A stretch of 64,000 nucleotides of DNA from Mycobacterium sp. IS-1590 (GTDB lineage: Bacteria; Actinomycetota; Actinomycetes; Mycobacteriales; Mycobacteriaceae), in assembly GCF_001500025.1 (NCBI RefSeq), contig NZ_LQIW01000006.1, positions 53,346-117,345 on the forward strand. Direction: 5' to 3'. The translations under genes and the position numbers were made by a program. Shown in pieces: positions 1 through 9,389 of this stretch; positions within the stretch are counted from its first letter, which is position 1; every line of letters starts with the position of its first letter. The notes beneath the pieces are model-generated. The model had not been told where the DNA came from and ran no database searches. It was given only the letters and a program-made list of their open reading frames with translations.

Positions 1-610
1 CGAAGTGGTGATCTGCACGTGGCAGACCGCGCATGTCATGAAACGCAGGCGGGGGGCGTTGGAAGGCGACACCTCCGGGGCGAGGGCCGCCGACAACCAC
101 CGCGCGCGACGCTACGTCGCCAAGTACACGATCTGCCCTGCGATCGCGCACGGGCTCGACGCCGAGATCGGATCGATCGAGGTGGGCAAGCTCGCCGACC
201 TGGTGCTGTGGGAACCCGCGTTCTTCGGTGTGCGCCCGCACGCAGTTCTCAAGGGCGGCATGATCGCCTGGGCCGCAATGGGAGACGCGAACGCGTCGAT
301 CCCAACCCCGCAGCCGGTGCTGCCGCGCCCCATGTTCGGCGCGGCGCCGTCGGCCGCCGCCGCCACGTCGGTGCATTTCGTCTCGCAGCAGGCGGTCGAC
401 GACGGACTGGCCGACCGGATCGATGTGAAACGGCGCCTGGTGCCGGTCAAGGATGTCCGCAACGTCGGTAAGGCCGATATGCCGCTCAACGATGCGCTGC
501 CGCAGATCGAGGTCGACCCCGACACCTTCACCGTCCGCATCGACGGAGACGTATGGCAGGAGCAACCGGCGAGCGAACTGCCGATGGCGCAACGGTACTT
601 CCTCTTCTGA
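1..610 (+). CDS. ureC: Urease subunit alpha, C-terminal part
   Basis: This is the last ~200 residues of the nickel enzyme that hydrolyses urea to ammonia and carbamate in the cytoplasm. The reading frame is open from the window edge, so the gene is cut by the window and not truncated in the genome. The segment [17 protein letters not shown], the run [16 protein letters not shown], the stretch [20 protein letters not shown] and the terminal PMAQRYFLF are typical of UreC. The nickel ligands and the carbamylated lysine lie upstream, outside the window. ureF follows after 5 bp and then ureG and ureD, so this is the 3' part of a urease operon. The ATG/GTG codons near the edge are internal codons, not starts. 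Confidence 0.97.
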   Translation, partial: EVVICTWQTAHVMKRRRGALEGDTSGARAADNHRARRYVAKYTICPAIAHGLDAEIGSIEVGKLADLVLWEPAFFGVRPHAVLKGGMIAWAAMGDANASIPTPQPVLPRPMFGAAPSAAAATSVHFVSQQAVDDGLADRIDVKRRLVPVKDVRNVGKADMPLNDALPQIEVDPDTFTVRIDGDVWQEQPASELPMAQRYFLF

Positions 611-615
611 CGCCG

Positions 616-1251
616 ATGACGAACCTGACGACGCTTCTCGCACTGGCCGACTCGCGGTTGCCGACCGGCGGTCACGTGCACTCCGGCGGTGTCGAGGAGG
701 CGGTCACCAGCGGGCTGGTCGCCGACGTCACCACGTTGCGGGCATACCTGCGGCGGCGCATCCGGACCCAGGGCCTCGTGACCGCTTCCCTGGCCGCGGC
801 GGTGCACACCGGGACTTTCGAGCCCGCGCAGGCCGACCACGAAACCGATGCCCGCATACCGGCGCCCGCCGCCCGCCAGGCGTCGCGTGCCCAGGGTCGA
901 GGCCTGGTCCGTTTGGCCCGCCGGGTGTGGCCCGACGAGGACTGGGGTGCACTCGGCACCACCCCACACCTGTCCGTTGCGGCCGGGTGGGCGGGCCGTG
1001 CTTCGGGCTTGACCGCTGAGCAGACCGCTCTCTGCGTGGTGTACACGACGATGACGGGTTCGGCGACCGCCGCACAGCGCCTGCTCGCACTCGATCCCGG
1101 CGACGTCGCCGCGCTCACCTTCGAGCTGTCGGCGCTGTGCGACCAGACCGCGGCCTCGGCGGCGAAGGAACTGGCCGACCTGTCCGATCCGTTGCTCGAC
1201 GTGCTGGCTCAGCGCCACAGCAGGCGCGAGCGTCCCCTGTTCGCCTCCTAG
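616..1251 (+). CDS. ureF: Urease accessory protein UreF
   Basis: UreF is a helical protein that, with UreD and UreG, forms the complex loading nickel into urease and acts on the GTPase step of UreG. The 211-residue product begins MTNLTTLLALADSRLPTGGH; the LADSRLPTGGHVHSGG stretch is the family signature near the N-terminus. The ATG lies 6 bp after the ureC stop, which suggests coupled translation; an in-frame codon further upstream (553) would overlap ureC by ~60 bp and is less likely. The length is typical of the short mycobacterial UreF. It sits in the conserved order ureC-F-G-D. Confidence 0.95.
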   Translation: MTNLTTLLALADSRLPTGGHVHSGGVEEAVTSGLVADVTTLRAYLRRRIRTQGLVTASLAAAVHTGTFEPAQADHETDARIPAPAARQASRAQGRGLVRLARRVWPDEDWGALGTTPHLSVAAGWAGRASGLTAEQTALCVVYTTMTGSATAAQRLLALDPGDVAALTFELSALCDQTAASAAKELADLSDPLLDVLAQRHSRRERPLFAS

Positions 1252-1272
1252 TCCGCGCCCGAAAGGACCGTC

Positions 1273-1950
1273 ATGCCTCCGCATTTCACCGACGGTGAGC
1301 CACACCGTCATCATCTCGAGCGACCCAAGCGCGCGCGACAGCCGGGGGAGCCCTTACGCATCGGTGTCGGCGGTCCGGTGGGTTCGGGGAAGACCGCACT
1401 GGTCGCGGCGTTGTGCCGGCAGCTGCGCGACGAGCTGTCGCTGGCCGTGCTGACCAATGACATCTACACCACCGAGGACGCCGACTTCCTGCGCCGCCAC
1501 GCCGTGCTGCCCGACGAGCGGATCACCGCGGTGCAGACCGGCGGCTGCCCACACACCGCGATCCGCGACGACATCACCGCCAACCTCGACGCAATCGACG
1601 ACCTCATCGCGGGCAACAATCGGCTCGATCTCATCCTGGTCGAGTCCGGCGGGGACAACCTCACGGCGACGTTCTCCTCAGGGCTGGTCGATGTCCAGAT
1701 CTTCGTCGTCGATGTCGCGGGCGGCGACAAGGTTCCCCGCAAGGGTGGTCCCGGGGTGACCTACTCAGATCTGTTGGTGATCAACAAGACCGACCTCGCT
1801 CCGCTCGTCGGAGCCGACCTCGACGTGATGCGGCGCGACGCGACCGCCGTGCGTGGTGATCGCCCGTTCGTGATGATTTCGCTGACCGATGATCCTGCGG
1901 CCTCCGCGGTGCTGGAGTGGGTTCGCTCCCAGCTCCGGGTGTTCGTCTAG
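1273..1950 (+). CDS. ureG: Urease accessory GTPase UreG
   Basis: UreG is a SIMIBI-class GTPase that delivers nickel to apo-urease. The 225-residue protein has a P-loop GPVGSGKT around residue 36, the nickel-binding CPH motif inside [13 protein letters not shown], the switch ESGGDNL and the base-recognition motif NKTDLAP. The N-terminus (about 30 residues) carries several histidines ([16 protein letters not shown]), a feature of UreG proteins that helps nickel binding. The ATG follows ureF by 21 bp, after AAAGGACCGTC. The stop codon overlaps the GTG of ureD. Confidence 0.97.
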   Translation: MPPHFTDGEPHRHHLERPKRARQPGEPLRIGVGGPVGSGKTALVAALCRQLRDELSLAVLTNDIYTTEDADFLRRHAVLPDERITAVQTGGCPHTAIRDDITANLDAIDDLIAGNNRLDLILVESGGDNLTATFSSGLVDVQIFVVDVAGGDKVPRKGGPGVTYSDLLVINKTDLAPLVGADLDVMRRDATAVRGDRPFVMISLTDDPAASAVLEWVRSQLRVFV

Positions 1951-2576
1951 TGCGATCCGAGGTGCTGATCGTCGCGCGGCGGAACCGCCGGCCGCGCATC
2001 GAGTGTGCGGGCGGTCTGGCCGCCCGGCTCACCGGGCCCGACACCGTCCATCTCGTGTCGGCGGCGGCAACCCCGTTGGGGGGTGACGTTCTCCACTTCC
2101 GTGTCGTCGTCGAGCCGGACGCTCGACTGCGGATACGCACCGCCGCCGCAACGCTCACCCTGCCAGGCGCGAGAACGGTTGATTCGCACGCGATCTGGGA
2201 GCTCGATGTGGCAGGGGAACTGGACCTGGACCCGGAACCCACGATCGTGGCCTCGGACTCGCGGCACCACAGCTCGGTGCGCCTCGGTCTCGGCGCATGC
2301 GGACGTCTGAGGCTCCGCGAGCGGGTGCAGATCGGCAGATCCGGTGAACGCCACGGGTTCTGGTCAGGGTCGTTACACGCCGACGTCGACGGCGCCCCGC
2401 TGTTGCGGCACCGCATCGAGTTGGGCAGGGGAGCGGTCACCGACGACGAGATCGGCGCGCCGATGGCCGCGATCAGCGAACTGAGCTACCCGGACGCCGA
2501 CGTCGACACCGCGGGTGAACCGCTGGCGTTGGCCGCGGGCGGCTGCCTTGCGACCTGGCAGGGCGCGCGGCTCTAG
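1950..2576 (+). CDS. ureD: Urease accessory protein UreD
   Basis: UreD is the scaffold that binds apo-urease and recruits UreF and UreG. The product of 208 residues starts at a GTG that shares one base with the ureG stop (TAG/GTG), giving [16 protein letters not shown]. Family signs are the TPLGGDVLHFRVVVEPDARL stretch and the later ARTVDSHAIWELDVAGEL segment. It is short like other mycobacterial UreD proteins. It is the last gene of the urease operon; its stop overlaps by 4 bp (CTAG) with the stop of the convergent ndh, so there is no room for a terminator between them. Confidence 0.93.
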   Translation: MRSEVLIVARRNRRPRIECAGGLAARLTGPDTVHLVSAAATPLGGDVLHFRVVVEPDARLRIRTAAATLTLPGARTVDSHAIWELDVAGELDLDPEPTIVASDSRHHSSVRLGLGACGRLRLRERVQIGRSGERHGFWSGSLHADVDGAPLLRHRIELGRGAVTDDEIGAPMAAISELSYPDADVDTAGEPLALAAGGCLATWQGARL

Positions 2577-3946
2577 CCCGCGACCTTCTCGGTGTCGCGT
2601 ACGCCGGCCGCGATCTCCTCGAGCTCCTCTATTCGGGTGCGGGCGTAGGCCTGCTGCTCGGTGATCGTGAGGTTGCCGCGCTGCGTCGACAGGAACGTGA
2701 CTGTCCACGACACCAGCGTGGTGAGCTTGCGCCGGAAGCCGACCAGATACACGAGGTGCAACACCAACCAGGCCAGCCAGGCGATGAAGCCGCCGAACTC
2801 CAGCGGGCCGATCTTGGCGACGGCGGAGAACCGCGACACCGTGGCCATCGAACCCTTGTCGAAGTACTGGAAGGGTTCGCGCTGCGTGGGATCGGCGCCC
2901 TTGAGCTCGGCCCTGATCGCGTTGGCCGCATACCTTCCGCCCTGGATGGCGCCCTGCGCCTGCCCGGGAACGCCCTCGACATGGGCCATATCGCCGACCA
3001 CGAACACGTTGGGGTGGCCGGGCAGCGTCAGGTCCGGGTTCACGAGCACGCGCCCGGCCCGGTCGACCTCGCCCTCGGACTGCTCGGCGAGGTCGCGGCC
3101 CAGCGGGCTGGCCTGCACACCGGCCGACCACACCTTCGTCGCGGACTCGATCCGCCGAATGGTGCCGTCGGAGTCCTTGACGGTGATGCCGTTGCGGTCG
3201 ACGTCGGTGACCATGGCGCCGAGTTGGATGTCGACGCCCATCTTCTCCAGCCGGGCCTGCGCCTTCTTGCCGAGCTTCTCGCCCATCGGGGGCAGGACCG
3301 CTGGCGCGGCGTCGAGCAGGATCACCCGCGCGGTGGTCGAATCGATATGGCGGAACGCACCTTTGAGGGTGTGATCGGCCAATTCCGCGATCTGTCCGGC
3401 CATTTCGACGCCGGTCGGACCAGCGCCGACCACCGTGAACGTCAGCAGCTTCTCGCGCCGGGCCGGATCGCTGGAACGCTCCGCCTGCTCGAACGCGCTG
3501 AGAATGCGAGCCCGCAGCTCCAGCGCATCGTCGATGGATTTCATGCCCGGCGCCCACTCCGCGAAATGGTCGTTACCGAAATAGGACTGGCCGGCGCCCG
3601 CGGCGACGATGAGCGTGTCGTACGGGGTGACGTAGGTGTGGCCGAGCAGCTCCGACTTGACCGTCTGGTTGGCCAGGTCGATGTGGGTGACGTCACCGAG
3701 GAGCACCTGGCAGTTCTTCTGCTTGCGCAGGATCATCCGCGTGGGCGGAGCGATCTCCCCGGACGGGATGATGCCGGTCGCCACCTGATACAGCAGCGGC
3801 TGGAACAGGTGGTGGGTGGTCTTGGCGATCATCTTGACGTCGACGTCGGCTCTCTTCAGCCTCTTGGCAGCGGTCAGCCCGCCGAACCCTGACCCGATGA
3901 TGACGACCTTGTGCCGATCAGATGCAGTGGCTCCGGGATGGCTCAT
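2573..3946 (-). CDS. ndh: Type II NADH dehydrogenase (NDH-2)
   Basis: A single-subunit membrane-associated flavoprotein that passes electrons from NADH to menaquinone without pumping protons; the main NADH entry to the mycobacterial respiratory chain. The 457-residue protein has an FAD-binding GSGFGGL motif at about residue 18, the quinone-site-like segment HHLFQPLLYQVATG, a second nucleotide motif VGAGPTGVEMAG near 175, the VFVVGDMAHVEG flavin motif, and hydrophobic C-terminal segments (FIAWLAWLVLHLVYLVGF) for membrane attachment. The start ATG is followed by a short polar leader, as in M. tuberculosis Ndh. The gene is convergent with ureD, and an operator-like palindrome lies just upstream of the start. 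Confidence 0.97.
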   Translation of the reverse strand: MSHPGATASDRHKVVIIGSGFGGLTAAKRLKRADVDVKMIAKTTHHLFQPLLYQVATGIIPSGEIAPPTRMILRKQKNCQVLLGDVTHIDLANQTVKSELLGHTYVTPYDTLIVAAGAGQSYFGNDHFAEWAPGMKSIDDALELRARILSAFEQAERSSDPARREKLLTFTVVGAGPTGVEMAGQIAELADHTLKGAFRHIDSTTARVILLDAAPAVLPPMGEKLGKKAQARLEKMGVDIQLGAMVTDVDRNGITVKDSDGTIRRIESATKVWSAGVQASPLGRDLAEQSEGEVDRAGRVLVNPDLTLPGHPNVFVVGDMAHVEGVPGQAQGAIQGGRYAANAIRAELKGADPTQREPFQYFDKGSMATVSRFSAVAKIGPLEFGGFIAWLAWLVLHLVYLVGFRRKLTTLVSWTVTFLSTQRGNLTITEQQAYARTRIEELEEIAAGVRDTEKVAG

Positions 3947-3981
3947 ACTGGGCTCCTCGACGGTGCTTCCACGTGCAGTTC

Positions 3982-3999
3982 ACTACCCGTAACGGTAGT
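3982..3999. promoter_or_regulatory. Palindrome upstream of ndh
   Basis: The sequence ACTACC-CGTAAC-GGTAGT is an inverted repeat with 6-bp arms and a 6-bp centre, 36-53 bp upstream of the ndh start codon in the 112-bp gap behind the upstream LLM gene. Position and symmetry suit a dimeric regulator. The binding protein is unknown. Confidence 0.4.
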
Positions 4000-4058
4000 C
4001 GCCTGAACACCCGATCAGTGAACGGGTTCGTTGTGTTATATCCCACCCGGGGCGTGGA

Positions 4059-4988
4059 CTACCCGCCGAGCAGCGGTCGGAGCGCTTCGCCCACCGCGGT
4101 GACACGGCCGGGGTGGTATCCGTCGAGGCTCGTGACCGGGCTCAAGATCACCCCGTCGACACCGGCATCGAGGACCTTGGTCTTGATCTGCTCGGCGATC
4201 TGATCGGGGCTGCCGAACACCGCTTGCTGTTTGTAGTCGTCGGGGATGACGTCGCCGGTGACGTTCTCGTCGATGATCGCGACGACGAGCATGCTGGTCT
4301 CCAGCGTCGCGGGGTCGCGGCCGATCTCCTCACAGCGCTGCTTGACCACCTGCAGCTTGCGGGGGAGCTCGTCGAAGCCGGCGATGATGTTGAGGTGGTC
4401 GAAGTGCCGCGCCGCCAGCGGGATCGTCTTCTTCTCGCCGCTGCCACCGATCATCAGCGGAATATGGTCGCGGAACCGCGGTTCGGCCATCGCCTCTTGG
4501 GCGCGGTAGTACTTGCCCTCGACCGTCGGGCGCTCACCGCGCAGCATCGGCAGGATGATCTCCAACGCCTCGCCGAGCTTGTTGAAGCGGTCGGTGAAGG
4601 TCCCGAACTCGTATCCGAGGCTGTCGTGTTCGAGCTCGTACCAACCGGTGCCGATGCCGAGGACGGCACGTCCCTGGCTCATCACGTCCAACGTGGTGAT
4701 CGCCTTGGCCAGCAGCGTCGGGTTGCGGTAGGTGTTGCCGGTCACCAGGGTCCCGAGCTGGACCCGCTCGGTGGCCGTGGCCAGACCGCCCAGCGCGGTG
4801 TAGGCCTCGAGCATGGGTTGGTCCGGCGTCCCGAGTCCGGGCAGTTGGTAGAAGTGGTCCATCACGAAAACCGAGTCGAAGCCGGCGGCCTCGGCCTCCT
4901 GTGCCTGCGCGATGACAGTGGGGAAGATTTCGCCGACACCCGTGCCGTAGGAGAAGTTGGGGATCTGGAGTCCGAGTCTGATGGTCAT
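4059..4988 (-). CDS. LLM-class F420-dependent oxidoreductase
   Basis: A luciferase-like TIM-barrel protein (309 residues) of the type that uses reduced coenzyme F420. The start is the second ATG of the open frame (MTIRLGLQIPNFSYG), which fits the family N-terminus; an ATG 18 bp upstream would add MWFRAL. Motifs are GFDSVFVMDHFYQLPG in the first barrel repeats, RVQLGTLVTGNTYRNP, the VLGIGTGWYELEH loop and LMIGGSGEKKT, which in the family holds the cofactor phosphate. It matches the M. tuberculosis gene next to ndh (Rv1855c) in place and type. The substrate is unknown. It is transcribed toward ndh and follows an SDR gene on the same strand. Confidence 0.9.
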   Translation of the reverse strand: MTIRLGLQIPNFSYGTGVGEIFPTVIAQAQEAEAAGFDSVFVMDHFYQLPGLGTPDQPMLEAYTALGGLATATERVQLGTLVTGNTYRNPTLLAKAITTLDVMSQGRAVLGIGTGWYELEHDSLGYEFGTFTDRFNKLGEALEIILPMLRGERPTVEGKYYRAQEAMAEPRFRDHIPLMIGGSGEKKTIPLAARHFDHLNIIAGFDELPRKLQVVKQRCEEIGRDPATLETSMLVVAIIDENVTGDVIPDDYKQQAVFGSPDQIAEQIKTKVLDAGVDGVILSPVTSLDGYHPGRVTAVGEALRPLLGG

Positions 4989-5054
4989 GAGAGCACGAAA
5001 CCACACCTAAGCGGAGCGGTCACCCCGTTTAGCTTCGGGCGAACAGCGGAATAA

Positions 5055-5726
5055 TCAGCCGAAGTTTGCGAGCGCGCCCTTGCTGACGTGCAGAATCTGG
5101 CCGGTGATGTGGCGCGCCGGCGGCGTGGTGAGGAACAGGGCCAGCCGCGCGATCTCGTCGGCGACCGGCGGCGGCGTGCGCGACAGTCCTTCGTAACCGG
5201 GCTCGGCGCTTCGGCCCGAAGCCACCGCGTTGACGGTGATGCCCCGCGTTCCGAAATACTCGGCCTGACCGGCCGTCCAGTCCGCCAGCGCAGCTTTGAT
5301 CGCCGCGTCCGCGCTGCCGACCGCCGGATTCTCGGGGACGACATTGACGATCGAACCGCCCGAGCGCAGATGGTCGCCCAGAATCTGCACCGTCAACACG
5401 GCGGACACCACGGTCGAGTCGAGCGCCGCACGCCATGCCCTGGCCAGGTCGGACAGCGAGTAGGTACGAGGGTCGCCGCCGTCCCACCCAGGGGCGGGCA
5501 CGTTGACGATCGTGTCGAGGTGGTGCGGGAACTGCTGTCGCGCCGCTTCCAGGCTGTCTGGATCGGTGTTGTCGAGCACGATCGCGTCGACGTCGAGTTC
5601 CTTTGCGGCGACCTCGAGTTCGTCGCGGCGGGCGCCCGCGATCACGACGCGGTGACCGGCGTCGCGGAAGCCTTCGGCGATCGTGCGGCCCAGATCGGTG
5701 TCACCTGCGGTGACGAGCACCTCCAT
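5055..5726 (-). CDS. Short-chain dehydrogenase/reductase (SDR) family protein
   Basis: A 223-residue Rossmann protein. The N-terminus MEVLVTAGDTDLGRTIAEGF carries a variant glycine motif (TAGDTDLG in place of TGxxxGxG). The NNAG motif is replaced by NVPAPGW, and the usual catalytic YxxxK is not seen: the segment after the strand SIVNVVPENPAVGSADAAIKAALADW has no Tyr, although its Lys could match. It may therefore be a non-canonical or non-catalytic SDR. Position corresponds to Rv1856c in M. tuberculosis. The 129-bp intergenic gap toward modB holds an alternating TACTG/CAGTA operator-like array. Confidence 0.85.
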   Translation of the reverse strand: MEVLVTAGDTDLGRTIAEGFRDAGHRVVIAGARRDELEVAAKELDVDAIVLDNTDPDSLEAARQQFPHHLDTIVNVPAPGWDGGDPRTYSLSDLARAWRAALDSTVVSAVLTVQILGDHLRSGGSIVNVVPENPAVGSADAAIKAALADWTAGQAEYFGTRGITVNAVASGRSAEPGYEGLSRTPPPVADEIARLALFLTTPPARHITGQILHVSKGALANFG

Positions 5727-5779
5727 CGCGAGGACCTCCCTGTCGTGTTCAACGCTGAACGCAGCGGTCCTCCAAATGT

Positions 5780-5798
5780 TACTGGACAGTAGCTACTG
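5780..5798. promoter_or_regulatory. Alternating TACTG/CAGTA half-site array
   Basis: TACTG-GA-CAGTA-GC-TACTG: three half-sites in alternating orientation with 7-bp spacing, forming two overlapping palindromes. It lies 54-72 bp upstream of the SDR start and 60-78 bp upstream of modB, in the divergent gap. Such symmetry is typical of TetR-family operators; no regulator is encoded next to it. Confidence 0.45.
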
Positions 5799-5857
5799 CA
5801 CGAAACCGGCGCGCAGGCGCATGTCCCATAGGGTTTGACCTGTGAGGTGGAAGGCCG

Positions 5858-6661
5858 TTGGGTGAACCGGCTGGTCTGCCGCGCTGGCTGTATCTGCCCG
5901 CCGCGGTCGGCGCGCTGTTCGTCGCGGTGCCGCTCGTGGCGATCGCGGCCAGGGTCGACTGGCCGAACATCCTGCAGCTGATCAGCAGCGAGTCCTCGAT
6001 CAACGCCCTTCTACTAAGCCTGCGCACGGCGACCGCGAGCACGGTGCTCTGCCTGATACTGGGCGTTCCGATGGCGCTGGTGCTCGCGCGCAGCGACAGC
6101 CGAGTGGTCCGAGCCGCGCGGCCCCTGATTCTGCTGCCGCTGGTGTTGCCGCCCGTGGTCGGCGGCATCGCGCTGCTCTACGCATTCGGGCGTCTCGGCC
6201 TGATCGGACAGTATCTGGAGGCCGCGGGTGTCCAGATCGCGTTCACGACGACGGCGGTCGTGCTCGCGCAGACGTTCGTATCGCTGCCGTTCCTGGTCAT
6301 CGCGCTCGAAGGCTCCGCGCGTACCGCCGGAACCGGTTACGAGACGGTGGCCGCCACGCTCGGCGCCCGCCCGTCCCGGGTGTGGTGGCGCGTCACGCTC
6401 CCGCTGCTGACACCCGGCCTGGTCTCCGGCGCGGTGCTGGCGTTCGCCCGATCGCTCGGCGAGTTCGGGGCGACGCTGACGTTCGCGGGGTCCCGCGAGG
6501 GCGTCACCCGCACGCTGCCACTGGAGATCTACCTGCAGCGCGAGAGCGACGCCGACGCCGCGGTGGCGTTGTCACTGCTGCTGGTGGTGGTGGCAGCAGT
6601 GGTGGTCCTGGGGCTGGGGAGTCGCCGGTTACGCGGTGACAGTGCCTGGAACGCGGCGTGA
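5858..6661 (+). CDS. modB: Molybdate ABC transporter permease ModB
   Basis: Inner-membrane permease of a molybdate/tungstate importer, 267 residues with about six hydrophobic segments. The ABC-contact loop near residue 170 reads [20 protein letters not shown], the EAA-type motif, followed by [19 protein letters not shown] and the typical [14 protein letters not shown]. The frame opens at a TTG (5858) preceded by AGGTGGAAGG. The stop overlaps the GTG of modC by 4 bp. The periplasmic binding-protein gene modA, which precedes modB in M. tuberculosis, is absent here: the gene is preceded directly by a divergent SDR. Confidence 0.93.
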   Translation: MGEPAGLPRWLYLPAAVGALFVAVPLVAIAARVDWPNILQLISSESSINALLLSLRTATASTVLCLILGVPMALVLARSDSRVVRAARPLILLPLVLPPVVGGIALLYAFGRLGLIGQYLEAAGVQIAFTTTAVVLAQTFVSLPFLVIALEGSARTAGTGYETVAATLGARPSRVWWRVTLPLLTPGLVSGAVLAFARSLGEFGATLTFAGSREGVTRTLPLEIYLQRESDADAAVALSLLLVVVAAVVVLGLGSRRLRGDSAWNAA

Positions 6662-7710
6662 CCGGCATCAGCCTGCGTGCGGTCGTCGAACAGCGCGACA
6701 TCGACGTCGCCTTCGACGTCGCCGGCGGTGAGGTCCTTGCCGTTCTCGGCCCCAACGGCGCGGGCAAGTCGACGATCCTGCACGTCATCGCGGGACTGCT
6801 CCGGCCCGACGACGGTGTCGTGCGGGTGGGCCGGCGGGTGCTGTCCGACACCGCAGCGCGTGTCCACGTGGCGACCCACGACCGCCGCGTCGGCCTGCTG
6901 ATGCAGGATGCGCTGCTGTTTCCTCATCTCGATGTCGCGGCCAACGTCGCCTTTCCGCCAGGCAGCAGGCGCCCGGAGCACTGGCTCACCCAGGTCGACG
7001 CGGCCGACCTAGCCGCCCGCAGGCCGCGTCAGCTGTCCGGGGGACAGGCGCAACGGGTCGCGCTGGCCCGCGCGCTGGCGGCCGAACCCGACGTACTGCT
7101 GCTCGACGAGCCGTTGGCAGGGCTCGACGTCGCGGCCGCCGCCGCGATGCGCAAGGTGCTGCGCAACGTGCTCACACGCGACGGGCGGTCCGCGGTGTTG
7201 GTGACCCACGACGTCCTCGACGTGGTCACCCTCGCCGATCGAGTGCTGGTGCTCGAAGCCGGTCGTATCGTCGAAATAGGTTCTGCTGCAACGGTGTTGG
7301 CTGCCCCACGGAGTGACTTCGGTGCCCGTCTGGCCGGGATCAACCTGATTCGCGGGATGGCGGACGGCCACGGTGTCCTCACCACCGGGTGGGGCGCGGC
7401 CTGGTACGGGAGCCCGGCGTCGGACATCTCGACCGCGGGGCCCGCGGTCGCCCTGTTCCACCCCGCGGCGGTGGCCGTGTACCGCGACCGGCCGCACGGC
7501 AGCCCCCGGAACACCGTCGAAGTCACCGTCGCCGAACTCGACGCCCGCGGCTCCGCGATCCGGGTGCGGGCCGAAGCGCAGCCCGATGGCAGCCCGGGAC
7601 TCGCAGCCGACATCACCGCGGATTCCGCGACCGCGCTGAGGCTGGCCCCCGGAGAACGGGTGTTCTTCGCGGTGAAGGCACAGGAGGTCGCGCTCCATCC
7701 GGCCCAGTAA
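6658..7710 (+). CDS. modC: Molybdate ABC transporter ATP-binding protein ModC
   Basis: ATPase of the molybdate importer, 350 residues. Walker [10 protein letters not shown] at about residue 36, Q-loop in [13 protein letters not shown], the signature [16 protein letters not shown], Walker [13 protein letters not shown], and the switch histidine in VLVTHD. The last ~110 residues form a TOBE/MOP-type domain ([19 protein letters not shown]), which in the family binds molybdate and gives feedback control. The GTG start overlaps the modB stop. It is the end of the operon; apa follows after 197 bp. Confidence 0.95.
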   Translation: MTGISLRAVVEQRDIDVAFDVAGGEVLAVLGPNGAGKSTILHVIAGLLRPDDGVVRVGRRVLSDTAARVHVATHDRRVGLLMQDALLFPHLDVAANVAFPPGSRRPEHWLTQVDAADLAARRPRQLSGGQAQRVALARALAAEPDVLLLDEPLAGLDVAAAAAMRKVLRNVLTRDGRSAVLVTHDVLDVVTLADRVLVLEAGRIVEIGSAATVLAAPRSDFGARLAGINLIRGMADGHGVLTTGWGAAWYGSPASDISTAGPAVALFHPAAVAVYRDRPHGSPRNTVEVTVAELDARGSAIRVRAEAQPDGSPGLAADITADSATALRLAPGERVFFAVKAQEVALHPAQ

Positions 7711-7907
7711 CGGTCACCGGAGTCGGAGCGAAAGACAGTCGAGTCACCGGTCGCACCACCGCGCGCCACGCGCGGATGCTGTGCCATGTCAGCAAACTGC
7801 TGTATCACAGCTATCAGTACTTACAATCCCCTCAGCTATGTCTTATTTATCCTCATTTTGAGCAATTCACACTTGCGTCACGGCGGTAACACGGTAGTTT
7901 CTTTCCC
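7711..7907. promoter_or_regulatory. AT-rich promoter region of apa
   Basis: The stretch from about 7785 to 7905 is much richer in A and T than its surroundings (for example ATGTCTTATTTATCCTCA), as expected of a strong mycobacterial promoter region. It includes GTCAC-GGCG-GTAAC at 7876-7889, a near-direct repeat resembling sites bound by the response regulator MtrA. The MtrA link is inference from motif shape only. Confidence 0.35.
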
Positions 7908-8891
7908 ATGGATCAGCCGGACGCGATTTCAGCCCCGCGCAGGGGGCTCTCCAGGACATTGGCGGCCGTGGCGGCGACCGGGGCCACCGCCCTAGCGCTC
8001 GCGCTCCCGACGGTGGCCCAGGCGCAGCCCGAGCCGACGCCTCCGCCGCCCCCACCGCCGCCGACGGGGAACACCTTCCTCCAAGGTCCTCCGCCGCCTC
8101 CGGCCCCGGGGGCACCCGCGCCGGCACCGGGGGCCCCGGCTCCCGAGCCCGGCGCGCCGCCTCCGGCACCCGGCGCTCCGCCGCCGGCACCAGGGGCACC
8201 TGCACCGGCACCGGGCGATCCGAACGCACCCGCGCCCGCGCCAGCCGACCCCGGCCGCGTCGACTCGGCGGCCGGTGGCCTCAGCTACGTCGTGCCCGCG
8301 GGATGGAAAGTGGCGGATTCGACGCAGCTTTCCTACGGGCAGGTGTTGCTGACCAAGGACGCCCCCGAAGGCGCCGAGCCACCCAACGACACCAGCATCC
8401 TGCTCGGCCGACTCGACCTGAAGCTTTTCGCGGGTGCCGAGACGGACAACACGAAGGCCGCGCAGCGCTTGTCCTCCGACATGGGCGAGTTCTTCATGCC
8501 GTTCCCCGGCACCCGGGTCAACCAGGAGACCGTCGAGCTCAATGCCGACGGCATGCCCGGCGTCGCGTCGTACTACGAAGTGAAGTTCACCGACACGAAC
8601 AAGCCCAACGGCCAGATCTGGGCCGGCGTGGTGGGCAACCCGGTCGAACCCGGTACACCGCGCGGTCAGCGCACACCCGAGCGGTGGTTCGTGGTCTGGC
8701 TCGGCACCGCGAACAATCCCGTCCCGAAGGAAGAGGCGGTGACGCTGGCCAACTCGATCCGGCCGTACACGCCGCCCGCAGCGCCTGCGGCACCGCCGGC
8801 CGATCCCAACGCGCCTGCGCCGCGGCCCGCGGTCGGCGTACCCGTCCCGGTCGCACCGGAGAACGCGCCCGGAATGGCGCCCCCGGCCTGA
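7908..8891 (+). CDS. apa: Alanine/proline-rich secreted protein Apa (fibronectin attachment protein)
   Basis: A secreted, in M. tuberculosis mannosylated, cell-wall glycoprotein that binds fibronectin. The 327-residue product has a positively charged N-terminus ([10 protein letters not shown]), a hydrophobic signal segment and cleavage near AQAQPEP, then a Pro/Ala-rich low-complexity region (repeats of APGAP, about residues 45-115), a folded FAP domain (about 120-290; [38 protein letters not shown]) and a Pro-rich tail ([19 protein letters not shown]). Size and layout match M. tuberculosis Apa (Rv1860), as does its place after modC. Confidence 0.95.
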   Translation: MDQPDAISAPRRGLSRTLAAVAATGATALALALPTVAQAQPEPTPPPPPPPPTGNTFLQGPPPPPAPGAPAPAPGAPAPEPGAPPPAPGAPPPAPGAPAPAPGDPNAPAPAPADPGRVDSAAGGLSYVVPAGWKVADSTQLSYGQVLLTKDAPEGAEPPNDTSILLGRLDLKLFAGAETDNTKAAQRLSSDMGEFFMPFPGTRVNQETVELNADGMPGVASYYEVKFTDTNKPNGQIWAGVVGNPVEPGTPRGQRTPERWFVVWLGTANNPVPKEEAVTLANSIRPYTPPAAPAAPPADPNAPAPRPAVGVPVPVAPENAPGMAPPA

Positions 8892-9000
8892 CCTGACGTA
8901 GCGCGGTCGGCATGCAGCGCGTCCGCGCGTGAGGTTCGGCATCAACCCGAATACCGCGCCGGGCGTCTCCGCCCTTGCGCCTGTGCCGCCGTCGCAGTGG

Positions 9001-9291
9001 TTAGACGCTCGCGCAAACAGACGGCGCGAACGGAACTGGAATTGGCACGCACACCCCAACAGAGAAGTAGGGGGTGACATCCCCGTTCCATGCCGGTGGC
9101 GGAGGAGGCGGCGGAGCCGGCGGGGGTGGGGGTAGCGGAGCGACGACACACGTATTCGAAAGCGCGTCGTACACCGTCCCCATTCCACATTCTGCGGCCG
9201 ATGCGACCGCTGTCGTCGATACCGTCGCTATCGCCAACGGGATGAGCGCGATTGGCACTATGGCTGCCCACCGATGACTGATATGTCGCAT
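9001..9291 (-). CDS. Small secreted proline-rich cysteine protein
   Basis: A 96-residue protein with a signal peptide (RHISHRWAAIVPIALIPLA, cleavage near VASA-AEC), a short segment with two Cys (CGMGTVYDALSNTC), a 16-residue run made mostly of proline, and a C-terminal segment with two more Cys (GVCVPIPVPFAPSVCASV). Four cysteines outside the proline run suggest two disulfides in an exported protein. No family recognised. It is convergent with apa. Confidence 0.75.
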   Translation of the reverse strand: MRHISHRWAAIVPIALIPLAIATVSTTAVASAAECGMGTVYDALSNTCVVAPLPPPPPAPPPPPPPAWNGDVTPYFSVGVCVPIPVPFAPSVCASV

Positions 9292-9389
9292 CCGGGCTCT
9301 CCCCTCGGATCGTTACCCGACCCTTATCCTTGGGAGTCTAGAACCGCCGCATGATCAAAAACAGAGGAAATTGACGCGACGGTCAGCTT

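Noticed and set aside
131..1314. Long minus-strand frames over the urease genes
   Set aside because: ureC, ureF and ureG on the plus strand are unambiguous.
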